Assembly (NCBI GenBank): GCA_964631255.1
Contig: CAZVWS010000016.1
Location: forward strand, 1-39,760
Length of the DNA: 39,760 nucleotides
Source of the DNA: JBGZFC01 sp964631255
GTDB taxonomy: Bacteria > Bacteroidota > Bacteroidia > Bacteroidales > Dysgonomonadaceae
Direction of reading: 5' to 3'
Shown: piece after piece, positions 7,513 through 15,343 of the stretch
How positions within the stretch are numbered: the stretch's first letter is position 1
How the letters are laid out: every line of letters starts with the position of its first letter
Notes under the pieces: model-generated
Seen by the model: only the letters and a program-made list of their open reading frames with translations
Told to the model about the DNA's origin: nothing
Databases searched by the model: none
Translations under genes and position numbers: made by a program

Positions 7513-8013
7513 ATGAGACATAATAAAAAATTTAATCATTTAGGACGTAAAGCTTCTCACCGCAAAGCCATGTTGTCTAATATGGCAACCTCGCTCATTA
7601 TGCACAAACGCATTACAACCACAGTGCCTAAAGCCAAGGAATTGAGAAAATTTGTGGAACCTATCATCACCAAATCAAAAGAAGATAGCACAAGTTCTCG
7701 CAGAAATGTGTTCAGTGCATTGCAAAACAAAGAAGCGGTAACAGAATTATTCCAAAATATATCAACAAAAGTGGGCGACCGTCCCGGTGGTTACACTCGC
7801 ATCATCAAAACCGGATTCCGTCTGGGAGATAATGCAGCGATGTGTTTTATAGAATTGGTTGATTTCAACGAAAATATGATGAGCGATGGTGCAGCTAAGA
7901 AAACCAAAACTCGTCGTTCTCGTAGAAAAGCTACCGGAGCAGAAACTGCCGCTACCGATAAAAAAGAGGGCAAAGCAGAAGAAACTCCAAAAGCCGATTC
8001 TGCAGCAGAATAA
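7513..8013 (+). CDS. rplQ: 50S ribosomal protein L17 (bL17)
   Basis: Large-subunit protein near the exit tunnel. The core covers residues 1-125 (MRHNKKFNHLGRKASHRKAM at the start, GDRPGGYTRIIKTGFRLGDNA in the middle). A low-complexity tail of about 40 residues rich in Lys, Ala, Thr and Glu follows and makes the protein 166 residues, longer than the roughly 120-130 of E. coli. Such tails are common in the phylum. It ends the ribosomal operon; a candidate terminator follows at 8281-8311. Confidence 0.98.
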   Translation: MRHNKKFNHLGRKASHRKAMLSNMATSLIMHKRITTTVPKAKELRKFVEPIITKSKEDSTSSRRNVFSALQNKEAVTELFQNISTKVGDRPGGYTRIIKTGFRLGDNAAMCFIELVDFNENMMSDGAAKKTKTRRSRRKATGAETAATDKKEGKAEETPKADSAAE

Positions 8014-8280
8014 TCTGAAGCAAATAAATAAAGTGGGTGGCTTTTTGCCACAGGAAGAAATAAAGATGCAGAATGCCGTTTTATCGGTTCTACAATACCT
8101 CCGGATAAAACTGTTTCTGCCCGATATGCGAAAATATCTTATCACTGTATAGCAGCGATGATATCGTAGCATGGTACAAAAACGCTGTTGAAAGTATGTC
8201 TTTCCAAATCAGAGAGCTAACACCTCCGACAGATTACATTCTTCAGCGAAGCTGTGATTTTTAAAATGTTAAACATTAGG

Positions 8281-8311
8281 AAGCGTTGCGAGTGATTCGT
8301 AGCGCTTTCTT
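8281..8311 (+). terminator. Candidate terminator of the ribosomal operon
   Basis: Bases 8281-8291 pair with 8297-8307 (11 bp, two G-U wobbles) around the loop GTGAT, followed by a T-rich but interrupted stretch (TCTTCATTT). It lies 267 bases after the rplQ stop, which is far for a terminator. The call rests on stem strength and on this being the only good plus-strand hairpin in the spacer. Confidence 0.45.
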
Positions 8312-8393
8312 CATTTACAAACCTATTTTTGAAAAAACTGACACAGCAAAGTACAAATCAGCTTTTAGCAACAAGTCGGCAGGTAGATATAAC

Positions 8394-8432
8394 AAAAGCG
8401 CGACCATCTTTCATCCAGACTGTCGCGCTTTT
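8394..8432 (-). terminator. Terminator of the M20 dipeptidase gene
   Basis: A perfect 11-bp stem (AAAAGCGCGAC at 8394-8404 with GTCGCGCTTTT at 8422-8432) with a 17-base loop lies 5 bases beyond the minus-strand stop. Read on the minus strand, the stem ends in CGCGCTTTT, a good rho-independent form. Confidence 0.8.
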
Positions 8433-8437
8433 ATCAT

Positions 8438-9832
8438 TTACGCAAATACTTTCAGAGAACTATTTTTTATCTCTTCTGCAAAATATTTGTAGAACAATGG
8501 GATGGTGCGGATACCGTTGTAGAACTGTTCCAACGGATAGTTTTCATTGGGTGAGTGGATGGCGTCAGAGCCCAAGCCAAATCCCATCAGCACCGATTTT
8601 ATGCCCAAAATCTCCTCGAAAGTGGCAATAATCGGGATACTGCCTCCCGAACGAACCGGTACCGGACGTTTGCCATACACCTCGTTGTAAGCCTTTTCGG
8701 CAGCTTTGTATGCCGGCAAATCGATGGGGCAAACGTACGATGGACCGCCGTGCAGCGACTCCACTTTCACTTTCACCGTTTTGGGTGCAATTCCTTCAAA
8801 ATATTTCACAAACAGTTTGGCTATTTTCTCGTGGTTTTGGTTAGGAACCAAGCGACAACTGATTTTGGCATACGCTTTGGACGGTAACACTGTTTTTGCG
8901 CCTTCGCCGGTATATCCGCCCCAAATGCCGCACACGTCAAACGTGGGACGAATGCCGGTGCGCTCGTTGGTGCTATATCCTTTTTCGCCAAATTCTTCTT
9001 TTATATCGAGTGCTTTTTTATACTCTTTGAGTGAGAATGGAGCTTTTGCCATCATTTTACGCTCTTTATCAGAAACTTCCAGTACATCGTCGTAAAATCC
9101 GGGTATTAAAATGCGACCGTCGTCATCCATGGTTTGCGCTATCATTTTTGCTAACACATTGATGGGATTGGCAACCGCGCCACCAAAAATTCCGGAGTGC
9201 AAATCGGCATTCGGACCGGTAACTTCCACTTGCCAATAGGCCAATCCGCGCAAACCGGTGGTAATGGAAGGCACATCGGGGGCAATCATCGATGTATCGG
9301 AAACCAAAATCACATCGGCTTGCAGCATTTTTTTGTGTTTTTTGCAAAACTTGGGCAAGCTGGGCGAGCCAACTTCTTCTTCGCCTTCGATAAGAAACTT
9401 CACGTTGCATTTCAATTCGCCCGATTGCACCAAATACTCAAACGCTTTGGCGTGCATAAAACCTTGTCCTTTATCGTCGTCGGCACCGCGTGCCCAAATT
9501 TTTCCGTCTTTTACAACCGGTTCAAAGGGATTGGTTTTCCACAAGTCGATGGGATCTACCGGCATCACGTCCATGTGGGCGTAAATCATTACGGTGGGGG
9601 CTTTGGGGTCAATTATTTTCTCTCCGTAGGTAACCGGATTTCCGTCTGTTTCAAAAACTTCGGCTTTATCTGCACCGGCAGCCAATAAAATTTCTTTCCA
9701 TTTTTCGGCAGCACGATACATATCGGGTTTGTGCTCTTGAATGGAAGAGATGGATGGAATACGAATTAATTCAAATAATTCGTCCAAAAAACGTTGTTTG
9801 TGGGTTTCCACATAATTGTTGATTTCGTTCAT
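8438..9832 (-). CDS. M20-family dipeptidase
   Basis: Probable zinc dipeptidase or acylase of the ArgE/DapE/CNDP group, likely cytosolic since no signal peptide is seen. The 464 residues carry the di-metal motifs in order: H86 and D88 in AHMDVMP, bridging D119 in GADDDKG, catalytic E152 with ligand E153 in EGEEEVGS, D179 in VSDTS, and a late histidine in GSDAIHSPNE. Between them is the dimerisation lid (VTGPNADLHSGIFGG). The length fits the CNDP-like dipeptidases better than DapE. It stands alone on the minus strand with its own terminator; substrates cannot be read from sequence. Confidence 0.9.
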   Translation of the reverse strand: MNEINNYVETHKQRFLDELFELIRIPSISSIQEHKPDMYRAAEKWKEILLAAGADKAEVFETDGNPVTYGEKIIDPKAPTVMIYAHMDVMPVDPIDLWKTNPFEPVVKDGKIWARGADDDKGQGFMHAKAFEYLVQSGELKCNVKFLIEGEEEVGSPSLPKFCKKHKKMLQADVILVSDTSMIAPDVPSITTGLRGLAYWQVEVTGPNADLHSGIFGGAVANPINVLAKMIAQTMDDDGRILIPGFYDDVLEVSDKERKMMAKAPFSLKEYKKALDIKEEFGEKGYSTNERTGIRPTFDVCGIWGGYTGEGAKTVLPSKAYAKISCRLVPNQNHEKIAKLFVKYFEGIAPKTVKVKVESLHGGPSYVCPIDLPAYKAAEKAYNEVYGKRPVPVRSGGSIPIIATFEEILGIKSVLMGFGLGSDAIHSPNENYPLEQFYNGIRTIPLFYKYFAEEIKNSSLKVFA

Positions 9833-9930
9833 TTTAATTCGTTTATTTGGTTTTTGAATGGTTTGGGCGTAAAACTACAAAAAAAAACTGTAACTGCAGA
9901 AAAATGAATGTGTTTTTTGTTTCTATTTTA

Positions 9931-9938
9931 TATCTTTG
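9931..9938 (+). promoter_or_regulatory. Bacteroidetes minus-7 element upstream of the metallopeptidase gene
   Basis: TATCTTTG matches the TAnnTTTG minus-7 consensus described for the Bacteroidetes housekeeping sigma factor. A TTTG lies at 9916-9919, closer than the usual spacing of about 19 bases, so the minus-33 part is unconvincing. It would give a leader of roughly 75 bases before the ATG at 10020. Confidence 0.55.
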
Positions 9939-10019
9939 TAAAAATAAATAAAGACAACGCGATGCTTGTGCCGAGGAAAAAACGTTGGTCTTGTAATAAT
10001 AAAAAAACTTTGTAGAACA

Positions 10020-12071
10020 ATGAAAAAAAACTTATTCCTAATCATTTCCGTCCTTCTTATCGGGATGACGGCGTGTAAAAATGAACAGAAAATGGTACAA
10101 GAAACCAATTTTATCAATGATGCACTCGTTTCGGACGTTGTCAAGTCGCTCCAAGACTCTTTGGGCGAAACATCTGCTTTTCGCATCGAACGTGGTGTAA
10201 GTCAGGTAGCCGATTTGTGGCGCGAGTCTGATGGAACGAAAGAGGAATTTACCTCTTTTTGCAAAACCAATTTCGTGGCTGATACCGCGCAATTAACCAA
10301 CCTGTTTCAGACGTTGGAGAGAAATTTTGAAATTCTTTCGGGTTTTTACCACAAAATGGATGTAATGCTGAAAGCTCCCCTGCAGTTGGAAGGTTTCGAT
10401 ATTACGCCAATAGACATGATGTTTGGCAGTTACAACGCATCGGCACATTTGGGCGATGATTTGTATGCCAATAAAGTGGCGTTTGTAACGGCGTTGAATT
10501 TTCCTTATTATTCGCTGGAAGAGAAAACTGAATTGGGCGATAAATGGACACGCAAAGAGTGGGCTTATGCACGCATGGGCGATAGATTTATCTCACGTGT
10601 TCCGGCAGAAATACAGCAAACCACTTCCAAAACGCTGACCGAAGCCGACGCTTACATCTCTGACTATAATATTTATATGGGCAGTTTGCGAAACAACAAC
10701 AACGAGCAACTTTTCCCCGAAAATATGAAGTTGATTACACACTGGGGTTTGCGCGACGAACTAAAATCAAATTATGCCGATGCCCAAAAAGGTTTGGAAA
10801 AACAACGAATGATTTATACCGTGATGCAACGCATCATCGACCAGTCCATCCCACAACAAGTGATAAACAGTGGAAAATATACATGGAATCCTATTTCGAA
10901 CGAAATTTTTGAAAATGGAAACAGCGTGAAACCCGTTGCCGAAGATATGAAACGATACGAAGTGTTCTTGGGAAATTTTCATGCCATGCGCCAATTGGAT
11001 ACCTATTCGGCTCACTATCCTAACCAGATAATCCGTGCATTTGACGGCACCATGGAGATTACGCAAAAAGATGTAGAAACGTTGTTCAAAGGATTGCTCT
11101 CGTCGCCGCAAGTAAAAGAGGTTGCTGCATTCATTCAAGGTCGTTTGGGACGTGAATTGGAACCTTTCGATATTTGGTACAACGGTTTCAAATCGCGCGG
11201 TGGTATCCCCGAAGATGAGCTGACGGCAATTACTTCTAAAAAGTATCCTAATCCTGCAGCTTTAGAAAAAGACCTCCCCAATATTTTGGTAAAACTTGGT
11301 TGGACTCCTGCCAAAGCGCAAGAAATTTGCTCGTTGGTAGTGGTGGATGCTTCGCGCGGAGCAGGACATGCTTGGGGTGCCGAAATGCGTAACGACGTAG
11401 CTCGACTTCGTACCCGAATTGGTGCCGAAGGAATGGATTACAAAGGTTATAATATTGCTGTTCATGAGTTTGGACACAATGTAGAGCAAACCATCACGCT
11501 AAACGATGTCGATTTTTATTCGCTCAGTGGTGTTCCCAATACTTCGTTTACCGAAGCGGTTGCGTTTCTTTTCCAAAAACGTGATTTGGAACTCTTGGGA
11601 CTAAAAAATCCAAATCCGGAGGATGAGTTTTATTTGGCGTTAGATAATTTCTGGTCCAGCTACGAGATAATGGGTGTGTCGTTGGTAGATATTCAGGTGT
11701 GGGAATGGCTGTATGCCAATCCGGATGCAACACCGGCGCAGCTGAAAGAGGCGGTTATTGCCGCTGCCAAAGATGTGTGGAATACCTACTATGCCGGCAT
11801 TTTGGGTGGAAAAGATGAAACGTTGCTTGGCATTTACTCGCACATGATAGATTATCCGCTCTACTTGCCAAACTACCCGATGGGACATCTCATCGATTTC
11901 CAAATCGGGCAACAAGTGCGCGGCAAAAATTTGGCCGATGAAATGGATAGAATGTACACCCAAGGCAGAATTATTCCCCAGTTGTGGATGAAAAACGCGG
12001 TTGGTTCAGAAATCTCCATCGACCCGCTTCTACAAGCAACTTCCGAAGCATTGACTGCTCTGAAGAAATAA
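10020..12071 (+). CDS. HEXXH zinc metallopeptidase lipoprotein (gluzincin type)
   Basis: Predicted envelope lipoprotein of 683 residues. The start at 10020 gives a lipoprotein signal (MKKNLFLIISVLLIGMTAC, lipid-carrying C19); a longer in-frame start at 9966 would hide it. The zinc site is H482-E483-F-G-H486, with E512 in TSFTEAVAF as the likely third ligand, 26 residues on. HEXXH with a Glu at that distance is the gluzincin plan, as in families M3 and M32. Dipeptidyl peptidase III (M49) is less likely because it uses HEXXXH. The C-terminal YPLYLPNYPMGHLIDFQIG also recalls M3/M32 proteins. The exact family and substrate are uncertain. It is followed after 30 bases by an NlpE-like lipoprotein gene. 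Confidence 0.75.
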   Translation: MKKNLFLIISVLLIGMTACKNEQKMVQETNFINDALVSDVVKSLQDSLGETSAFRIERGVSQVADLWRESDGTKEEFTSFCKTNFVADTAQLTNLFQTLERNFEILSGFYHKMDVMLKAPLQLEGFDITPIDMMFGSYNASAHLGDDLYANKVAFVTALNFPYYSLEEKTELGDKWTRKEWAYARMGDRFISRVPAEIQQTTSKTLTEADAYISDYNIYMGSLRNNNNEQLFPENMKLITHWGLRDELKSNYADAQKGLEKQRMIYTVMQRIIDQSIPQQVINSGKYTWNPISNEIFENGNSVKPVAEDMKRYEVFLGNFHAMRQLDTYSAHYPNQIIRAFDGTMEITQKDVETLFKGLLSSPQVKEVAAFIQGRLGRELEPFDIWYNGFKSRGGIPEDELTAITSKKYPNPAALEKDLPNILVKLGWTPAKAQEICSLVVVDASRGAGHAWGAEMRNDVARLRTRIGAEGMDYKGYNIAVHEFGHNVEQTITLNDVDFYSLSGVPNTSFTEAVAFLFQKRDLELLGLKNPNPEDEFYLALDNFWSSYEIMGVSLVDIQVWEWLYANPDATPAQLKEAVIAAAKDVWNTYYAGILGGKDETLLGIYSHMIDYPLYLPNYPMGHLIDFQIGQQVRGKNLADEMDRMYTQGRIIPQLWMKNAVGSEISIDPLLQATSEALTALKK

Positions 12072-12101
12072 TAATCGAAAATAATTAATCCTATAAAACA
12101 A

Positions 12102-12536
12102 ATGAAAATGAAAAAATTAACAGTTCTTTTTATCGGAATTTTTGCCGTAGCCATGTTCAGCTGCACAAATTCCAAACAAAAACAAAACGAAGAAAATGTA
12201 ACCCCCGATATGCACACGTCCGAAATGGCGTTAGATTATACCGGTGTTTATGAAGGCGTGATGCCGTGTGCCGATTGCGAAGGAATTAAAACGCAATTGA
12301 CTATAAACGATGACAATACTTTTGTCTTGATAAGCGAATATTTGGGTAAAGAAGATGCTACCTTCGAAGAGAGAGGAAACTATTTTATAGAAAACGGAGA
12401 AACGTTGGTTATACAAGACGAAGATGGCGACCAAAAATATTTTAAATTGCAAGAAAATAGTTTAGCCCAATTGGATGCCGATATGAAAGTTATTGAAGGC
12501 GAATTGGCAGAATATTATATTCTTACAAAAAAGTAA
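12102..12536 (+). CDS. NlpE-like lipoprotein
   Basis: Small lipoprotein of 144 residues. The signal peptide ends in AVAMFSC with the lipid cysteine at about residue 21. The mature part has the NlpE N-terminal domain pattern: YTGVYEGVMPCADCEGIKTQ with a CxxC pair, then a beta-rich stretch. In E. coli NlpE senses surface contact and copper and triggers the Cpx response, but this protein holds only the N-terminal domain and no Cpx system is visible. ATG codons at 12102 and 12108 are both possible starts. It is probably co-transcribed with the metallopeptidase gene and is followed by a strong terminator. Confidence 0.85.
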   Translation: MKMKKLTVLFIGIFAVAMFSCTNSKQKQNEENVTPDMHTSEMALDYTGVYEGVMPCADCEGIKTQLTINDDNTFVLISEYLGKEDATFEERGNYFIENGETLVIQDEDGDQKYFKLQENSLAQLDADMKVIEGELAEYYILTKK

Positions 12537-12551
12537 AAAAACGCAAATCAT

Positions 12552-12584
12552 CAGAGCCGGTTTATCAAAATCGGCTCTGTTTTC
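12552..12584 (+). terminator. Rho-independent terminator after the NlpE-like gene
   Basis: CAGAGCCG at 12552-12559 pairs perfectly with CGGCTCTG at 12572-12579, followed directly by TTTTCTTT. It ends the metallopeptidase/NlpE unit and separates it from the sigma factor gene. Confidence 0.9.
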
Positions 12585-12614
12585 TTTCCAAAAAATATTA
12601 GTATCTGAATTTCC

Positions 12615-12622
12615 TATCTCTG
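12615..12622 (+). promoter_or_regulatory. Possible minus-7 element upstream of the sigma factor gene
   Basis: TATCTCTG differs from TAnnTTTG at one base and lies 59 bases before the TTG start. No convincing TTTG is seen at the expected upstream distance. ECF sigma genes may instead use their own sigma factor. Confidence 0.3.
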
Positions 12623-12681
12623 TGGGAAAGTCGAAAAAAACAGCGTTCCGATTATCTTTCGAAAACGGATAATTCAAGATT

Positions 12682-13284
12682 TTGACCAACAACCAATTTG
12701 ACATATCAGCACTCCTAAAACAGATATCTAACGGAGATAGAGAGGCTTTTAATGCGCTTTTTCGTATCCGCTACGAGAGTTTGGTGCGCTTTGCCAAAAC
12801 TTTGTTAAAGGAAAGCGGGCAGGCAGAAGAAATTGTGTCTGATGTGTTTGTCTGGATTTGGATGAACCGCACTTCGCTTTCATCGGTAAGCAATCCAGAC
12901 GTTTACCTTTTTACCGCCGTCAAAAACAAGAGTTTGAACGCATTGCGCAATAATGCCAAAATAGAATCTTTAGACGAATACCAAGAAATAAACATATCGG
13001 TGGCATCCGATAACCCGCTTTCGCAAATGGAACAGAACGAATTGACAGGCAAGCTTTACGCCATCATCGAAAACCTTCCCGAACAACAACGTATCATCTT
13101 TCGCATGATAAAAGAGAACGGGCTCACTGCCAAGCAAACCGCCGAAATTTTGCAACTATCTACCCGAACTGTAGAAACTCACATCTACAAAGCCATCAAA
13201 CGGCTGGAAGAAGAAATTACCGAATATCTGGGTTACTCGCCCAAGAAAAAACAGATGAAGAAGATGATTATGTTGGCGCTGTGA
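12682..13284 (+). CDS. ECF RNA polymerase sigma factor (FecI-like, Bacteroidetes type)
   Basis: Alternative sigma factor of 200 residues. Region 2 is at about 18-62 (DREAFNALFRIRYESLVRFA, then QAEEIVSDVFVWIWMNR) and region 4 at about 126-175 (LPEQQRIIFRMI, then LTAKQTAEILQLSTRTVETH). No ATG is available in frame before region 2, and a stop lies 12 bases upstream, so TTG at 12682 is the best start. Such factors are normally followed directly by a FecR anti-sigma gene; here the FecR gene starts about 1.04 kb downstream, beyond a reverse-oriented toxin-antitoxin pair and repeats. It probably controls the receptor gene ending at 18050. Confidence 0.92.
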   Translation: MTNNQFDISALLKQISNGDREAFNALFRIRYESLVRFAKTLLKESGQAEEIVSDVFVWIWMNRTSLSSVSNPDVYLFTAVKNKSLNALRNNAKIESLDEYQEINISVASDNPLSQMEQNELTGKLYAIIENLPEQQRIIFRMIKENGLTAKQTAEILQLSTRTVETHIYKAIKRLEEEITEYLGYSPKKKQMKKMIMLAL

Positions 13285-13285
13285 G

Positions 13286-13430
13286 GCTGGCTGTTTGCTG
13301 TTGGCTATTAGCTGTTAGCCTTTGGCTATTGGCAAGAGAGCGAGTCATTCAGCGCAAGTCTTATAGCCTATTGGTCTTTTGTCTTGGTTCTTGACTCTTT
13401 CCAACTTTAAACATTGAACATTGAACTTAC
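13286..13430. repeat. Phrase-like degenerate intergenic repeats
   Basis: Three kinds of short words follow one another: GCTATTAGCTGTTAGCC and variants (13286-13334), TCTTTTGTCTTGGTTCTTGA (about 13375-13394) and TTTAAACATTGAACATTGAAC (13406-13426). TTTAAACATTGAAC recurs exactly at 14294-14307 on the far side of the toxin-antitoxin pair. The TTGTCTTGGTTCTT words recur in reverse complement at 15344-15368 beside the assembly gap. No coding potential is seen. Confidence 0.65.
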
Positions 13431-13435
13431 AATCT

Positions 13436-13741
13436 TTAACCCAGCGTTTTCGTAATCTCTACATTCAAACCCAACGCGTTCATTATCCGGTAAAAAAATC
13501 CTACGCTTGGGTTTACAACGCCATTTTCTATTTTTGAAATGTATGATTTGTTTACACCCAACTTATCGGCAAGTTCTTTTTGTGTCATCTTTTCGCTTTT
13601 GCGAGCGTCCAAAATAACTTGTCCGGTATAGAAAGCATAAGCTTCCTCATCGAATTTGGCCCGTTCGGGAGTGCCATATTCGCCGTATTCGGCAGCTAAT
13701 TCGGCACTAATGTTATAGATTGGATATTCTTTTTTGCTCAT
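13436..13741 (-). CDS. XRE-family antitoxin (HigA-like)
   Basis: A 101-residue DNA-binding protein. The C-terminal half is a Cro/C1-type helix-turn-helix (MTQKELADKLGVNKSYISKI, about 53-72, followed by ENGVVNPSVGFFYRIMNALG). The N-terminal half is acidic and tyrosine-rich and may contact the toxin. Its start overlaps the toxin gene by 29 bases, giving toxin-first order as in HigBA. It would neutralise the toxin and repress the shared promoter. It lies opposite to the surrounding sigma and FecR genes. Confidence 0.88.
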   Translation of the reverse strand: MSKKEYPIYNISAELAAEYGEYGTPERAKFDEEAYAFYTGQVILDARKSEKMTQKELADKLGVNKSYISKIENGVVNPSVGFFYRIMNALGLNVEITKTLG

Positions 13742-14054
13742 AATAGTCTGCTTTTAATTGTAATGCTTTATTGATCTCTTTTCTGGGAGTTTTTTGCGTT
13801 TTCTTCTGAAAACAATTGAAAAGTACAACAATATTTCCTTCATCAAAAATAAAAAAGATTCGATAAATATTACTTTCATATTCCATTCGAAGTTCATACA
13901 ATCCATCTTGTATTAATTTGATGAATTTAATCGGAATCCTATCCTGTGTCTCTAGTAAAGAAAGTAAATACTTTAGTTTTTCCCGTTCCTTATAATTTAA
14001 TGAACGAACAAATTCGTGATAAAAATTCCCAAAAGCTATAATCGTCCTTTTCAT
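13713..14054 (-). CDS. RelE/HigB-type toxin (phage-derived Gp49-like family)
   Basis: Probable ribosome-dependent mRNA interferase of 113 residues. The core GLYELRMEYESNIYRIFFIF followed by DEGNIVVLFNCFQKKTQKTP and the final helix (EINKALQLKADYYEQK) match the HigB/Gp49-like pattern. ATG at 14054 is chosen over an upstream TTG because the family starts near here. A minus-7-like element (14059-14066) lies only 5 bases upstream, so the message may be nearly leaderless. The pair has been placed between a sigma factor and its expected anti-sigma gene. Confidence 0.88.
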   Translation of the reverse strand: MKRTIIAFGNFYHEFVRSLNYKEREKLKYLLSLLETQDRIPIKFIKLIQDGLYELRMEYESNIYRIFFIFDEGNIVVLFNCFQKKTQKTPRKEINKALQLKADYYEQKRISNL

Positions 14055-14058
14055 CCCG

Positions 14059-14066
14059 CAAATATA
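14059..14066 (-). promoter_or_regulatory. Minus-7 element of the toxin-antitoxin operon
   Basis: On the minus strand this reads TATATTTG, fitting TAnnTTTG. It ends 5 bases before the toxin ATG, so transcription would begin at or very near the start codon. The upstream minus-33 element is not clear. Confidence 0.45.
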
Positions 14067-14185
14067 ATCCAAGTTTCCATATCTTGCAACTTTTTACCCA
14101 TAAATTGTACATCCGAAATCCAAAATCATAATTTTTTTCCTTTTCCGCTACGTATTTCTTTTTTTGTTTGTGTCTTAATAATAGC

Positions 14186-14293
14186 AACCTCCCCTCAATC
14201 CCCTCCACAAGAGGGGATGCCGACTTCGATTTTAAATAGCAATTTTTAATCGGAGACCGCTCCCTCCCTTATGGGGAGGGTTGGGGGAGGGGT
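14186..14293. repeat. REP/BIME-like inverted repeat with C-rich and G-rich arms
   Basis: The left half (from AACCTCCCCTCAATCCCCTC) is an imperfect reverse complement of the right half (ending GGGTTGGGGGAGGGG) over about 50 bases each, with the centre near 14240 (CGATTTTAAATAGC / AATTTTTAATCG). Each half also forms its own hairpin: CCCCTC-CACAA-GAGGGG near 14201-14216 and CTCCC-TTAT-GGGGAG near 14264-14278. This is the plan of a paired palindromic element. It lies between the toxin promoter and fecR; no transposase is nearby. Confidence 0.65.
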
Positions 14294-14325
14294 TTTAAAC
14301 ATTGAACTTTAAACTTATTAAAAAT

Positions 14326-15342
14326 ATGACAAAAAAATCATTCCTCCACTTGCTCACCAAAGAAATATCGGGCAATATTTCTGATAACGAGCAAAAACTG
14401 TTGACCGAAAGTAGGAAAGAAAACCAAACTTTCGACCAAGTTTATACCGAAATGCATCGTTTCATGCAATCGGAAAACATGCAACCCTCTGTTGATGTAG
14501 AAGCCAAACTCAACGAAGTGTGGAATCGCATCAACGCTGTGTACGACGAAAGCGTGATTCCGCTCAACAATCCCGAACGACAAAAACGCACCGTTCCGCT
14601 ATGGGCACGCGTTGCCGCATCGGTGGCAATTATTTTGGGATTGGGCGTGTTGGCATACCATTATTTGCCTACGCAACAAAATCTGTACACCCAAACACTG
14701 CAAGCCGGCAACGAAAACCTCTATGCCGTGCTGGACGATGGCACACAAGTGTGGCTGAGCAAACATTCGCAACTAACATACTACGAAAACTTTGGCGAAA
14801 AAGACAGAAAAATACAGCTCACGGGCGAAGCGTTTTTCGATGTGGCGCATCGTCCCGAAATGCCGCTCACGGTGTCTGCCAACAAGGTAGATGTAACGGT
14901 GAAGGGTACGGCGTTTAATGTGAATGCATCGCATACCGATGTGGAAGTGGCGCTTATCCGCGGATTGGTCGCCGTGAAAGACACCCGACAAAAAAATGCC
15001 GAAGAACATCTTTTGCATCCCAATCAAAAAGTGATACTGAGCAACGGAAAAGCCACCATAAACAAACACAACTACCTCGTTACACAAGCAAACGACACCA
15101 TTGTTCCCGAAACCCGATGGATGAACGAAGGGCTGGTTTTCCAAAAACAGAAGTTGCAAGATGTTGCCAAGCTCATGGAGAGCCGATACGGCATAACCAT
15201 CCGGTTTGCCAATCCGCAACTGGGCGCACAACGTTTCACCGGAAGCATCCAAAATGAAACCCTGCCGCAGATACTGGATGCCTTGAAACAATCGTATCCG
15301 TTTACGTACGAAATAAATAACAATGTAGTAACAATTAGATAA
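14326..15342 (+). CDS. FecR-family anti-sigma factor
   Basis: Inner-membrane regulator of 338 residues that holds or activates the cognate ECF sigma factor on a signal from the outer-membrane receptor. Residues 1-88 are the cytoplasmic sigma-binding part, 90-114 a single membrane span (ARVAASVAIILGLGVLAYHY), about 124-225 the periplasmic FecR domain (DDGTQVWLSKHSQLTYYENF, then GEAFFDVAH and VKGTAFNVNA), and the last 75 residues a domain of the type that follows FecR in Bacteroidetes (TGSIQNETLPQILDALKQSY). The ATG at 14326 is preferred to an upstream TTG lying inside a repeat. Confidence 0.93.
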   Translation: MTKKSFLHLLTKEISGNISDNEQKLLTESRKENQTFDQVYTEMHRFMQSENMQPSVDVEAKLNEVWNRINAVYDESVIPLNNPERQKRTVPLWARVAASVAIILGLGVLAYHYLPTQQNLYTQTLQAGNENLYAVLDDGTQVWLSKHSQLTYYENFGEKDRKIQLTGEAFFDVAHRPEMPLTVSANKVDVTVKGTAFNVNASHTDVEVALIRGLVAVKDTRQKNAEEHLLHPNQKVILSNGKATINKHNYLVTQANDTIVPETRWMNEGLVFQKQKLQDVAKLMESRYGITIRFANPQLGAQRFTGSIQNETLPQILDALKQSYPFTYEINNNVVTIR

Positions 15343-15343
15343 G

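Larger units (their letters stand above)
8014..8437. other. Spacer between rplQ and the dipeptidase gene
   Basis: No convincing gene is seen in these 424 bases between converging genes. A small GTGGC/GCCAC hairpin lies at 8037-8051. The candidate operon terminator is at 8281-8311 and the dipeptidase terminator at 8394-8432. Open frames crossing the region are short and resemble no family that I recognise. Confidence 0.6.

Noticed and set aside
8037..8051. GTGGC/GCCAC hairpin as the rplQ terminator
   Set aside because: The stem is only 5 bp and the T run is in the loop rather than after the stem.
10020..12071. Annotation as dipeptidyl peptidase III (M49)
   Set aside because: Length and phylum would fit, but M49 has a six-residue HEXXXH zinc motif; this protein has HEFGH with a Glu 26 residues later.
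14302..14325. TTG start for fecR at 14302
   Set aside because: The extra codons are made of the TTTAAACATTGAAC/CTTTAAAC repeat; the ATG at 14326 gives a normal FecR N-terminus.
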